Assembly (NCBI GenBank): GCA_026874595.1
Contig: CM049312.1
Location: 74,498,429 to 74,562,428 of the forward strand
From: Sipunculus nudus
Taxonomy: Eukaryota; Annelida; Sipuncula; Golfingiida; Sipunculidae
Direction: 5' to 3'
DNA length: 64,000 bases
The notes below the pieces were generated by a model that saw only the letters and a list, made by a program, of their open reading frames with translations, was not told the origin of the DNA and did not search any database. Below, piece after piece: positions 36,847 to 48,900 of the stretch; within the stretch, counting starts at the first letter, position 1, and each line of letters opens with the position of its first letter. Made by a program: the position numbers and the translations under genes.

Positions 36847-36986
36847 GGCTTCTTCCACTGAAAGAGGCTCCGTATCTGCACTGACTGCCTCTTGTTAAAC
36901 GGTGTGCACCTAATGTTGGCTTGGATGAGGATCTAAAAACAATACAAGCTGACCATGGTGCTGTCACAAAGGCAACGAGAAGAGCT
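36847..36986 (+). CDS. PAFAH1B1: LIS1 exon 2: 5' leader plus start codon
   Basis: Acceptor ttgtatttacag ends at 36846. The exon has about 108 nt of leader, then ATG at 36955 and [10 protein letters not shown] plus two bases of the Leu codon, with donor GTAAGT at 36987. The start matches the invariant animal LIS1 N-terminus. The coding part is only 32 nt, too short for an ORF search. Confidence 0.92.
36913..36936 (+). promoter_or_regulatory. Short upstream ORF in LIS1 leader
   Basis: ATG at 36913 opens a seven-codon frame (MLAWMRI) with stop TAA at 36934-36936, 18 nt before the LIS1 start. Such uORFs can lower translation. Whether this one is used, or removed by alternative splicing, is unknown. 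Confidence 0.5.
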
Positions 36987-39900
36987 GTAAGTTGATTCTG
37001 TTTTACTGGCGTTCCTTCTTCCTATCACCTGTCCAAATGATTAAATTCTATTTCTGGATGATATGACTATTATATATATGCATACATAATTGTTTGTGAT
37101 TGATAACCAATGCAAAAATCCAACCAGTTTAATCAATTGTGAAAGAAAACAACAAAATATCAACATAATTGATTATTTGGCACACCACTAATGACTAGTA
37201 TCCTATCTTCTGATTAACAAATGAGCAAAGATGCCATAAAAGTCCAGATGTTGACTATCAAGCTTTATATATATCCATCAGTCAGTCCCTCTAATACCTT
37301 TGCCCCCCTCCCCCCCCCCCCCCCACCCACACATGCAGACACACACAAACAGGGACACGATTGTCTTGTAAGTAATTTGAATGTCTGCGTCAGCAGGGTA
37401 AGATAAAGGGTCTTCAGACAGGGTCATTGGCTAATGCCTGCTAATAATTGAACAAAGCTCATGTACTCCTGCTGATTTTGTGGATTTTCAGGTGTTCAAA
37501 TTTTATCTGAAGATCTTTTTTTTTAGGTACACAGAATTTTCCGTGATTGAAATACATCTGACGTGTTCCCTTGCAGGAAATGAAAATAAACTCAAGCTTT
37601 AATGGATTTTCAGGGTATCACGCAACATGATTGACAGTTTAAATGAAGAATCTAATGCTCGTTCAGTCAGCCTGACATGCATGAGTATATTCAGGTTGAT
37701 TTACTTGTCCTGAAGTTGTTTATTTTAATCCAGGATTTAATTGGTAACCATGCCATTGATATTCAACTGTTGTATCAAAAGTCACCAAGGTAATTAATCT
37801 GAACTTTTTTTGGAAATTCTGCAGCAATGGCAGGACTCAACATAAACATTTATTAACCCCTTGCCAAAGACAAGTAAAGTTTCCAGAAAATAGTTATAGG
37901 GCAATCACAAGTGGGCTCCTACTTGCTTGACTAGGCTAGTGGGTCCAAAATAAACCTTTACTCAAAGGACTGAATCTTGACTAATATTCAGTTAGCCATT
38001 TTCTCTCTGGGAGAAATGATATGATATAGCAATATATGTAATTCCTAAATTTCCTGAATGTTTATCTTTGCAAATACCAAAGAGAAATATTACTAACATT
38101 TAGCTAAGAAAACATTTGGAAATAGTTATTGTTGTAAATAATCAAGTAAAATATAGTATTATATATATGTGTTTAGCGGGGGTCCTTAGTTATTGTTGGA
38201 CAAGTAAAATCCATGTAGGACAGACAGAAGCTAGATGCTACTTACCTTGTTACTTACAAAAGTTATTGCCAAGCTCCGAGTGGTACAAAGGTCATGCAGA
38301 TCATTTTCTGCTTCCAGCTGCAGTCACACTATGTCAATTACTTAAGGCAGTGATATCATCTGGTACTGTTGCAGTAACATTGTCCAGACCTGGATTTTAA
38401 TTTAATAGTATTGAGAATGTGAATAAACAGTAATTTTTTCCATGTGGCTAAACCCATATTATCCAGATCGAATGTGATAATTATCATCAAGTATGGCTGG
38501 TTCAACACATAAAGATTATTGAGAGCATATATTGTATTAGGAATAACAGTATCCATCTAAATAATAACAGTACTATTAAAGACAGTAATATTTAGTGTCC
38601 TTTAAAAGGGCTTGTGTGAGAACCCCTGTTGTTTTGGCTAACTTATCCAAAATAGTTCTAGTATTAGTAACTTAATCAGTCCCAGCATGACAATAATAAT
38701 TCAGGCATATAGCTGCATAGGTCATAACAGAAGATGTTTTGTCCTCCTTCAGTACAGGTTTCTACAGGAATCCTATCTGATCATATCATCTGTGTTTGTA
38801 AATGTAACTGTCCCACATACCATGGGAGTCCCTGACCCGTGTAAATTCTTGTGTCATTGTCCCTCAGTCTGCACTGGGTGTATGGTCATTATAAATATCC
38901 CCCGCAGGTTATAGCTGTTATAATAGCTCACAAGGTCCTGCTATTCTGTATGTCATTCACCAACACATAGTCCTATGTACTGCACTGGATGATAAAGACT
39001 GCTACAGGACCATGTGGAAACACCTGCATGCTGTTCCTCAATAACACAAATAGCAGCATGTTTCTTATTTCATACCTGACCTGGATTACAGGCTAGGTGT
39101 CTGATGGTAGTAATTGCATCCTGATTCTCAGTGCATTTTCATATCCTCAACAGATGTGTTATCATTCATGTAAATGCTGTATGCTTTGTTATCTGTATTT
39201 ATAAAAGTTGGGTATTCACTATTCTGGTAGTAAGCACTCAAAGAAATACTTTGTTTTGAAAATGTTATTACGTTTAATGCCATCTGGATTTCCATGAACG
39301 CAAGTCTCTTTATGTCGCCCAGTCATTTCATACATATATAATGCAATCTTCAATGGTTTGTCTCTACGGAGGGACCAGATATCTCAATTGTGATAATGTC
39401 ATACACTGTGAACATATCATCTTACCACTTTCTGCCAGTAATCCTATCAGTGACACTGGTAATGTTATCAGTCTCCTGAAATCATGACATTTATTGAAGA
39501 TACACCTAATAGGAGAACTGAGTGGTATGAAGGTTGTGCTGTCTACTTGTTATGTAAGGTCTTTTAGAATATAGAAAGAGAAGTAAGCCCAGTAAAGAAA
39601 ATGTACAACAACAAAAAAAATAGGTATTTTGAAGTCATAAGTGGCTTCCTTGGCATAAATCATACTGCAACAATTTCAGTGTTATATAAATTCCTATGAA
39701 TGTTAGAAAATTGCTGGTAAAACTTTATAACTTGGCCAAAACACTGTCAGCAATAATTTTCTTTAAGTCATATCTTTAGGCTGCACATGGATTTTTAACC
39801 CAGATGTTCCTTTGGTACATTATACTAATGGCTATTACCATACATTTTTCTGTCCTGGTATACAGATCGTCATTATATGTGTTTATGATATATACCCGGA

Positions 39901-42900
39901 GGAGACTGACATGCCAGCGGTTCCTAATGTATTCTGTGTAGGCGTGTTCAGGTTCTACAAATGACATACCATACACTTTGCTCCCCTAATAAAAACACAT
40001 ACATATTACAATGAAATAAATAACACTGTTCTTGTCTTTGGCTTTTCCTGAATGATTTGTTTGTATCTTTGAGAGTAAAAAAATGTTTGTTAACTTACAT
40101 GTAGTATTAGGAGAACATGAAAAAATGTTGTGTAATTTTTTTTTGTATGTTGAATAAAGTGAATATCTCAACAAATAAATGTTTGCAAGGGACTGGAGAT
40201 AAATAAGGGTATACACTATAAACAGCTGAAATCCTGCCAGACAAATTGTTTTGCACTGATAGTGATAGAGCTTCAGCTTTACAAGTTGTTTGTGGAAGCC
40301 TGGTGACTACCATAAAAGTGCCAATTATATAATAGTTACTGTAAAAATAGAAATGATTTGAATAAACTGTTGCTTTTTGACAGTAAATTCATCTGTCCTA
40401 TGTTGAAATTATAAAGTTTAATTGATACTGGAAAGTAACATTATAGACACTATTTAACTAAAAGGCAGTGTAATAAGGTTGGGAAATCAGATACCAAGAA
40501 GTTGTAGCATGCAGAACCACTGCAGTAGTCAGTTTTTTTTAAAACCAGTATCCCAGGAAGTTAATTAGTATTGTATAAAGTACCTTTGTATTAATATTTA
40601 TCAGTTTTTAGCTCAGCTGACTTTCAGTCATGCTGGGCTATAGCGATGGGTCTTTGTCCGTCGTCCTTCTGTCTGTCCGTCCGGCCGGCCGTCCGGCCGG
40701 CCGGCCGGCCAACCGTCCGTTAGCAGGGCACAAATCGTAACTGTAGGGGCTAGAGCCATGAACCCTATGCAGTCTTAGAGTTTATAAAAAGATCTCTTCG
40801 CAAACCTGAAATTAGGTCACTGCGACCTATATTCTCGAAGTTATGGGGTGTGTTTGCACCCCCCAGAAATAAATCTTTGAGACAAAATTTTCATCCCAAA
40901 TCTTCCATCTTTCACATACAGCTCACCTACCAACAGGGGAAGAACCATATTTTTTTTTAGGTCAAAAGGTTCAAGGTCAAGGTCACAGGAGCCTCTTCTT
41001 TGACAAGCCTGTGGATGCATTTTAAGCCAACCCTTTCATCCCAATTCTTTGATCTTTCACATATAGCTCACCTACTAAGTAGGAGAAGAATCCTATAGAT
41101 TTTGAGGTCACAAGGTCAAAGGTCAGGGTCACAGGATCCACATCTTTGAAAAGGTTGTGGACACATTTCAAGCTAGACTTTTCATTCCAAACCTTTCAGC
41201 ACTGATATCGCTTCTCTGCCAACAGGGGATAAGACCTGTTGATTTTGAGGTCAAAGGTCAAGTTCACAGCACCCACTTCTTGCGTGGAGTCATTTTCAGG
41301 CAAACTTTTCAATCTGTACCTTCCATCTGTCTTCCATCATATATGGCTTACCTACCAATAAGGGAAGAAGCCTATTGATGTTGAGGTCAAAAAGTCAAAG
41401 GTCAAGGTCACAATGTTTAATTGTTCTAAATGCTTGTGAGCATATTTCAAGTGTAACTGTTCAACCCACACCTTCAGTCTTTCACATATGCCACATCTAT
41501 GCATCACTCAGTTTGACTCAAACTTCATATTTATGGGTCTTTTTGCTTGAATAAATAACATTGATTTTGGGGTCAGCTGGTCAGCAGGTTAAAGGTTGCA
41601 GGTCAAAGTTATTCACCCATTGGTTGCCAAGTAATTACACCAGATTTAAGTGGTTAGTAGTTACCCATCATTTAGAAAAAAATCCAGTTGATATGTGGGC
41701 AAAAGGCCAAGGTCATAGGTCAGGGATGTTCACAATTACTTATTTAATAGACTATCTCTATTTTTCTTGTATATATAACCATCCCACTCCAGCTGTTACA
41801 TCTCCCTGTGTGGCTGTAATTGTGAGTGACACTGATGACATATGACTCCCTTTTGTATCAGCCTATTAAGTGATAAGGCTCAGTGATAAATACCTCGTTA
41901 CTTCATAACAAAAACACTGTTGTCTGAATGCTTCAGCCAGGCATTAAGACTATGAGAGTATAGTATTAAGGTTTAGCTACTGATTTATAAGATGATGGGA
42001 ACATTTTGCAGTTTATTTTATGGAATCCTAGCAATAAACTTAGTTTCCTAGATATCTGAATATTTTAATATGTATCACCACCTATAAAAGCAAGTGTTTG
42101 TTCTCATAATATGTGGATGTGTACCTTGATTTAGGATGGCTTTTTGTTTTATTTCAAGACTCTTAGTCATGCTTTCTGCATTTCTTTTCTTTCAGGTTTG
42201 GCAGTTTACCTACCCTGCTGACCCCATTGAAAAGCAGAGTGATAATAAAAAATATTGGACTTACACTTTTTACAATTGCATATCTGTAAATCTGATATGT
42301 GTGCCTGGACATGCCTTTTGAATTATTTTGGGCATTCATTACTGGATAATTTGCCCCAAGTTTGGTCTCATATTGGAGAATGTGGGATATCAAATGTCAT
42401 ACTTGTCAGAAATCCATTATGTCTGCCAGTTAGCCACCTTAGAAATTCTTTCTTCAGTGCAGTTTCAGTAATTGTATCTGCCAAAACAGAGTTTTGCGGA
42501 TACTATGTTTTCAGCTGCACGCCGCCGCCCTGCCGCCGCCGCCGCGTAGGTTTCCGGAGAACCACTCTGTAACCGCTGGGCGGAATTTTACGAAACCCGG
42601 GATTATGTTTGGGTCACATGTGAACTGCTGCGCCCCGATTTTGTTTTGACCTCTGACCTTTCCTCTACGCTCTGCGTCCGTTTGTGCGTCTGTTTCCACA
42701 CATAAACCCACATATCTCGGGAACTGTTTGACGGATCAGGAAAATTTTTTTGCACAAATGTAGCCCTTGGAGAGCTTTATAACATACACAAAAAATGGTG
42801 GCGCCACCTGCAACCATGTTTGCACAGTGTCCATCTGTTCGTCTGCCTTGGGTAAAAATCACTCATATCTCTGCAGTGACTTGACTAATTCACCTGAAAT

Positions 42901-45900
42901 TTGGCATGCGTATACATCCTGGATACCTTTTCTGATTTTGTGACAGGTGGCGCCACCTACATTCACGTTTACGCTGCAGACATCCAAGCTCATATCTTGG
43001 AACCGTTTGACCGATCAGGAAAATTTTTTTGCACAAATGTAGCCCTTGGAGAGCTTTATAACATACACAAAAAATGGTGGCGCCACCTGCAACCATGTTT
43101 GCACAGTGTCCATCTGTTCGTCTGCCTTGGGTTAAAATCACTCATATCTCTGCAGTGGTTTGACTAATTCACCTGAAATTCAGCATGCGTATACATCCTG
43201 GACAGCTTTTCCGATTTTATGACAGGTGGCGCCACCTACATTACCGTTTTTGCTGCAGACATCCAAGCTTATATCTAGGGAACCGTTTGACCGATTGAGC
43301 CAAAATTTTGCATGTGTATAGATCTCACATAGCTCTGTATCATACGCAAGACTGGTGGCGCCACCTGTAGCCATTTTTGCACAGCTCCCCTCTATTTGTC
43401 TGCCATGGGATAAAATCACTCATATCTCTGCAGTGATTTGACATATCTGCCTAAAATTTTGCAGGTTTATACATCCCCGACAGCTCTCTTGATTTTATGA
43501 CAGGTGGCGCCACCTACATTCTACATTTATGCAGCAGATATCCAAGCTTATATCTTGGGAACCTTTTGACCGATTGGGCCAAAGTTTTGCATGTGTATAG
43601 TTCTCACATAGCTCTTTATCATACGCAAACTGGTGGCGCCACCTGCAGCCATTTTTGCACAGCGTCCATCTGTTTGTCTGCCAAGGGCAAAAATCACTCA
43701 TATACATGTAGTGGTTTGACTTATCTGCCTTAAATTTTGCATATGTATACAACTTGGACAGCTTTCTGGATTTTGTGGTAGGTGGCGCAACCTACATACA
43801 CAATTGGGCTGCAGACATCCATGCTAATATGCAACACTTCACTCTATTTCCCCTGCCACTCAATCCATGCCTCACTTCACCCGTTCCACTCTGATTTAGG
43901 CGGATACACATAGTCGCTTGTCGACTACCCGTATTTTAGTTCTTGCATGTATTTCCTTGATTTTTGCTATATATTTTGATCTTATATTTGCCCTTTGTGG
44001 AGTTCCTTTTGAGACTGACAGGTTTCAAGCAAGCTGTTGGAATAGTTCCTGATAGCTTAACAATCATGCATTTTCCTCAGACCATAAATTTACTGTGTTT
44101 TAACCAGACATAGGTGATATATATTTCTGTTGTCATAGAAAATTTTCAACAAATTGGCAAATTGGTTCTCAAAATTTGACTGGAAGTTGTGAATCTCAGT
44201 CCATGATGTCACAGGTCATGCTTGGCAGCTGAGCATCATGACCCATGGGTCACTTGTTATATTATTGTTATAGATACTATCCAGATGACAACATTTAAAT
44301 CTGATAAATAATTTGGTCATAATTGAGCCTTGACCTTGAACTCTGACTCTTGTTGGTGTTGAGATCATTTGTGATGCTTTACAATCAAGATAGGGATCTA
44401 TAAAAATAAAATTAAAATGACTTCAGAAGAGCTCTACCATTCACTAATTTATACTAATTATCCTTCCAGGAACAAGGCCATTGCGGATTACCTTAGCTCA
44501 AATGGATACCTTAAGGCGCTCTCGGAATTCCAAAAAGAGGCAGAAATGGTAAGTGTTGCCTTGATGACAGTGATACAGAGATGATGAACGATATGTATGA
44601 TAGAAGTTTTAAATTTATGGAAGAGAATACATCTCTCTTGAGACTGCATGAGAGAGAGAGAGAGAGAGAGCACGCACAAAAGCAGGTGATACAGATTGTG
44701 AAATGTTCCAAGTCTCTCTTTATCTGCAATGTAACTAGCCTTTATATTATTATGAAGACCATGGTGGTTAAATTAATTGTCTGAGGTAGATGATATCAGT
44801 ATCTAATGCATTTACTGCTACAGTTATTTTACTGCCATAGATACATATCTAAATTGTGAGTAATAGCATCTGCTTAGGAATAATTAACCTGGGAAAGAGA
44901 ATTCATGAATTGAAAGCGATGTAACAGTTGTAGCTGTATGCCAAGCATGAACAATTTGGCCTTTGTCAGTCCCAGTTATTCCAGTGGGATAATGTTAACA
45001 ATGTGGGACTCAAACCAGCCAGTCAGAAGATGGGTCAGGTTCGATGCGTTGATGCATATAAAGGGGCTGTGGCACAGCTGTGTGGGGGCTTATTGTAGCT
45101 TGGCTGTAAGTTTGAAATTGACTCCATGTACACAAGGGCAGGTCATTGGATAAACAAAGCTCCCCGACTCTTGTATCATATGTCATTTCATTTGAATGAA
45201 TTCTGGTGGTTCAGTTTATGAAGGTATATCTGGGGAGTTTTAGTTGTAAAAAAGGGTGCTGTCCATAGATATATTGGGTGTTTATTCAGAAAAAGTGTTC
45301 AGTTGTTGGTGTGTATATGAGGGGTGTAGTATGAAAAAAGGCTCATTTAATCAGTTTTGATGCTGAAACCAGATATTCTATGTTACTTTATATGGGAGTT
45401 TCTACTTATAGAATAGCATGATCATTAATTATAAGAAACGTATGTGTCATGGATATGTTTATTGAGACTCCAGGTGTGCCATTGAAACTAGTGTTACTAC
45501 AACACTAAATACTGTTACCTTTACAACTACATATACTACTATAACTAGTAGTGGGCAGTAATGACAGTACAGTATTGTCATGAGATTGATTGTTTTCTGA
45601 AGTAGTAATTAGATTGCCATCTATAAATCACTGTTGTGTAATCATTATCATGGCTTTATATTTAGTGACAGAATTGTAATCATGAAAATGCTAGACTATC
45701 ACTATAATTAATAATGAACATGCATACAGTGATAAAACGTATGATTCTTAGTGTGGTAATAATCCAGAGGCCGAACCATTATGTGTGAATACAGTGCTAG
45801 GGGAAGATATTTGTATACTTTGCAGTGAGAAAAATTGGTCCTTTGTGATATGCTTGGACTTGGAGTGAATATTAAAAGTTAACTTTATTCTGAAACTTTG

Positions 45901-48900
45901 CAGTGGTCATTGTTCATATAATACAAGTAATGAAATTAAGATGATATTGGTAAATTTAATTGAAAATAAATGATACTGGTAATGATTATGAAAAATATGT
46001 TGCGATAGCATTTAGGACTTATGTGTAAAAGACAGTGTATGACCTGAATGTTATGTCAGAATTATTTGGTCATAAATTTTATTTGTAGCTTGATTTATAT
46101 TAACTCTTCTCAGGCCCTGCTTCAGCTGTCCCACATTCACAGCTCATTTACATGCAGGTTTCAGAGTAGGTGATCCATGAAAACAGCATGGCTGAACATT
46201 CAATTTCCTGCCAGCAGTACTGACGGATCAATGAGCGGCAATAAAGATTTATTAGCTCTGTTGTGAATCATCTCTTCTGGCTGCTAATATGGAAGTTAAA
46301 TAATGCTAATTAACATGAATATATTACTCATCAAGCAGGGGGTGTTATTAATTGCCCTTACTTGAATAAGAGCCTCCCTGGTGTCCCAAAGTATGCACCA
46401 CTGAATGACCTTTGACATTACAAGGATGCAGATAATCAGTTCATAAAAATGCTTGTTTGGATGTCAGAGTTGAAAAATCAGGAGAATTAACTTCAATTTA
46501 GCACATTTAATAATATTTTAATTGTTAAGAAAATATATTGCGTTGCAACAATTAATTGACCAATATTGCTTTATTCGTACCAGTTATGTGAAATTTGAGG
46601 TTTGCTGTTGCAGTGCAGTTTGCTGCATATATAATCAGCAAATGGTGTCATCTTGTGGTGACAGTTGATGAACAAAAGTGTCAAACCAAATGAATCAATG
46701 ATCAAATATTCTTTTCTATATATAATGTTTAAGTTAACAGGCTGAGGGTTGTACTTGGTGACTGGCTCCATGTTAACAGTAAAATCATGTTCAATCACAG
46801 TGTGATCAGACGATATCATGTTTACACTACAGACTGTAGGTATTGTTACAGACCATACTTTCACAGTAGCAAGCATTGCCTGATTGTTGCTGGGTAGCTG
46901 AACCAGCAGTAACCAGTAATACAAAACCAGACAGAGAAAATGTAAGTATCCCGCTGGGTATAAATATAAAAATAGGTCTTTCCTTAGGTAATATGTATGC
47001 AAGGTGGCAAAAGAAAATTTTGCTATCAGACAATGTCTGCAATGTGTAAATATCATTTAAGCAAGTTCTCATGTTTCATGGTCTTGTGAGGGTTGAATCC
47101 TACTACAATTAAAGGATCTGGGCATGGTCTAAAAAGCATTAGTCCAATGTAAATTTTTAAAGATTTATGTGTCCCCTTGTCACAAAACTCTCGTTGTACA
47201 TAGGCTCCCCTCTGGACATTGTCCTCAGATTACTGTCATCTTGCACCCCTTAATGGTCTTTTGGCCTTATGAAACCCTAACAGTAACATTTATTTCTCTC
47301 ATTAAAAAAAAAAAATGTGAGAGCTGCCATTTTGCAAACACTATGAGACCCTGATATCACAGGTCAAAATTAAGTGTGTACAGCTAGTTATGGCAATTTT
47401 AAAACTTTTTGTAAATTAGACTTGTGTGTAAAAATTGTGATAAAAATGAAAGACGTGTGGAGGAAAGAACGGCTGAATCTACCAAGGCAATCTCTGCTAA
47501 AATACAAATTTATATAATTAAAAACCTTGAAACCGTTAAAAATTGAGACCCTGTGAGAACATGCATTCAGTGCATTTAGTTCAGAACAATTTTAAATTTT
47601 GTGATATCTGGACCCCTGTGTGAACGGAGTATGCTTACATTTTATAAGTAATTATTGGACAGATGACATTCTTTTGATATGCAGAGATAATGTCAGGTGT
47701 TGAGCATTGATAGGGACTAGGTATCTTAAGGGCATGTATGTATATTATATGGTGCAGTAAATTCCCCCAGTCCTTGAAATCATAGATCCATCATGGATCG
47801 CACACAGATAGGCAAACTCAGTGGTATTAGTCCAGGCTGAGGTTAAGGACAGGTTGTTTAATATTGTCATATTTATAGACTCACTGGTCTTAATTATGCA
47901 GTGAATGAACTGACTTATAGCACCATTATATTGATTTTAAAATTTTGTTATTGACATTCAGAGCATTCAGTGGTAAGTTGGCCAGACATATTAGAAATCT
48001 TTCTGTTCTGTTTTGTTAAGACGGGACAGCATTTCAGAGTCCATGGGTCCGCAAGGCGAAAACTTATGTATTATTCAAGAGTCTTCTTGGCTGTGGCGGA
48101 GTCTGATGAAGGCCAACGAATCAGTTTTTTGCAACACTGAATTTTTACTGTGCTTAGCATTATCTGAAGAACCCTGTCTTTTTATAATTGTATCCGCAAA
48201 AACGAAGTTCTGCGGATACTATGTTTTTAACCGGGCTCCGCTGCCACCGTGTATGTTTCCGGAGAACTCCTCTGAGACTACTGGGCGGATTTTTCCTAAA
48301 CTTACACAAATTATCGGGGCACATGTGAACTGGTGCCTGACCCATTGACCTTGCCCTCTGACCTTTCCTCTCTGCCCAGTGTCCGTTTGTGCGTCTGTTT
48401 CCACACAAACATACATATCTCGGGAACCTTTTGACCGATCAGGAAAATTTTTTTTACACAAATGTAGCCCTTGGATAGCTTTATAACATACACAAAAATG
48501 GTGGTGCCACCTGCAGCCATTTTTGCACAGCGTCCATCTGTTTGTCTGCCTTGGGTTAAAATCACTCATATCTCTGCTGTGGTTTGACCAAATTACTTGA
48601 AATTCGGCATGCGTATACATCCAGCATAGCTTTCTTGATTTTATGACAGGTGGCGCCACCTACATTCACGTTCACACTGTAGAAATCCATGCTTATATCT
48701 CCGGACTCGTTTGACCAACAGGAAAAAAATTTTTACACAAATGTAGCCCTTGGATAGCTTTATAACATACACTAAAAATGGTGGCGCCACCTGCAACCAT
48801 TTTTGTACAGCGTCTGTCTGTTTGTCTGCCGTGGGATAAAATAACTCATATGTCTGTAGTGGTTTGACATAACTACCTAACAGCTTGCAGGTTTATACAT

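Noticed and set aside
35929-36986. Duplicated LIS1 start exon
   Set aside because: The repeats begin after the donor and no second copy of the [10 protein letters not shown] coding sequence is present.
46571-47056. 161-codon minus-strand ORF
   Set aside because: No recognisable domain, lies in a LIS1 intron, and composition is like translated AT-rich DNA.
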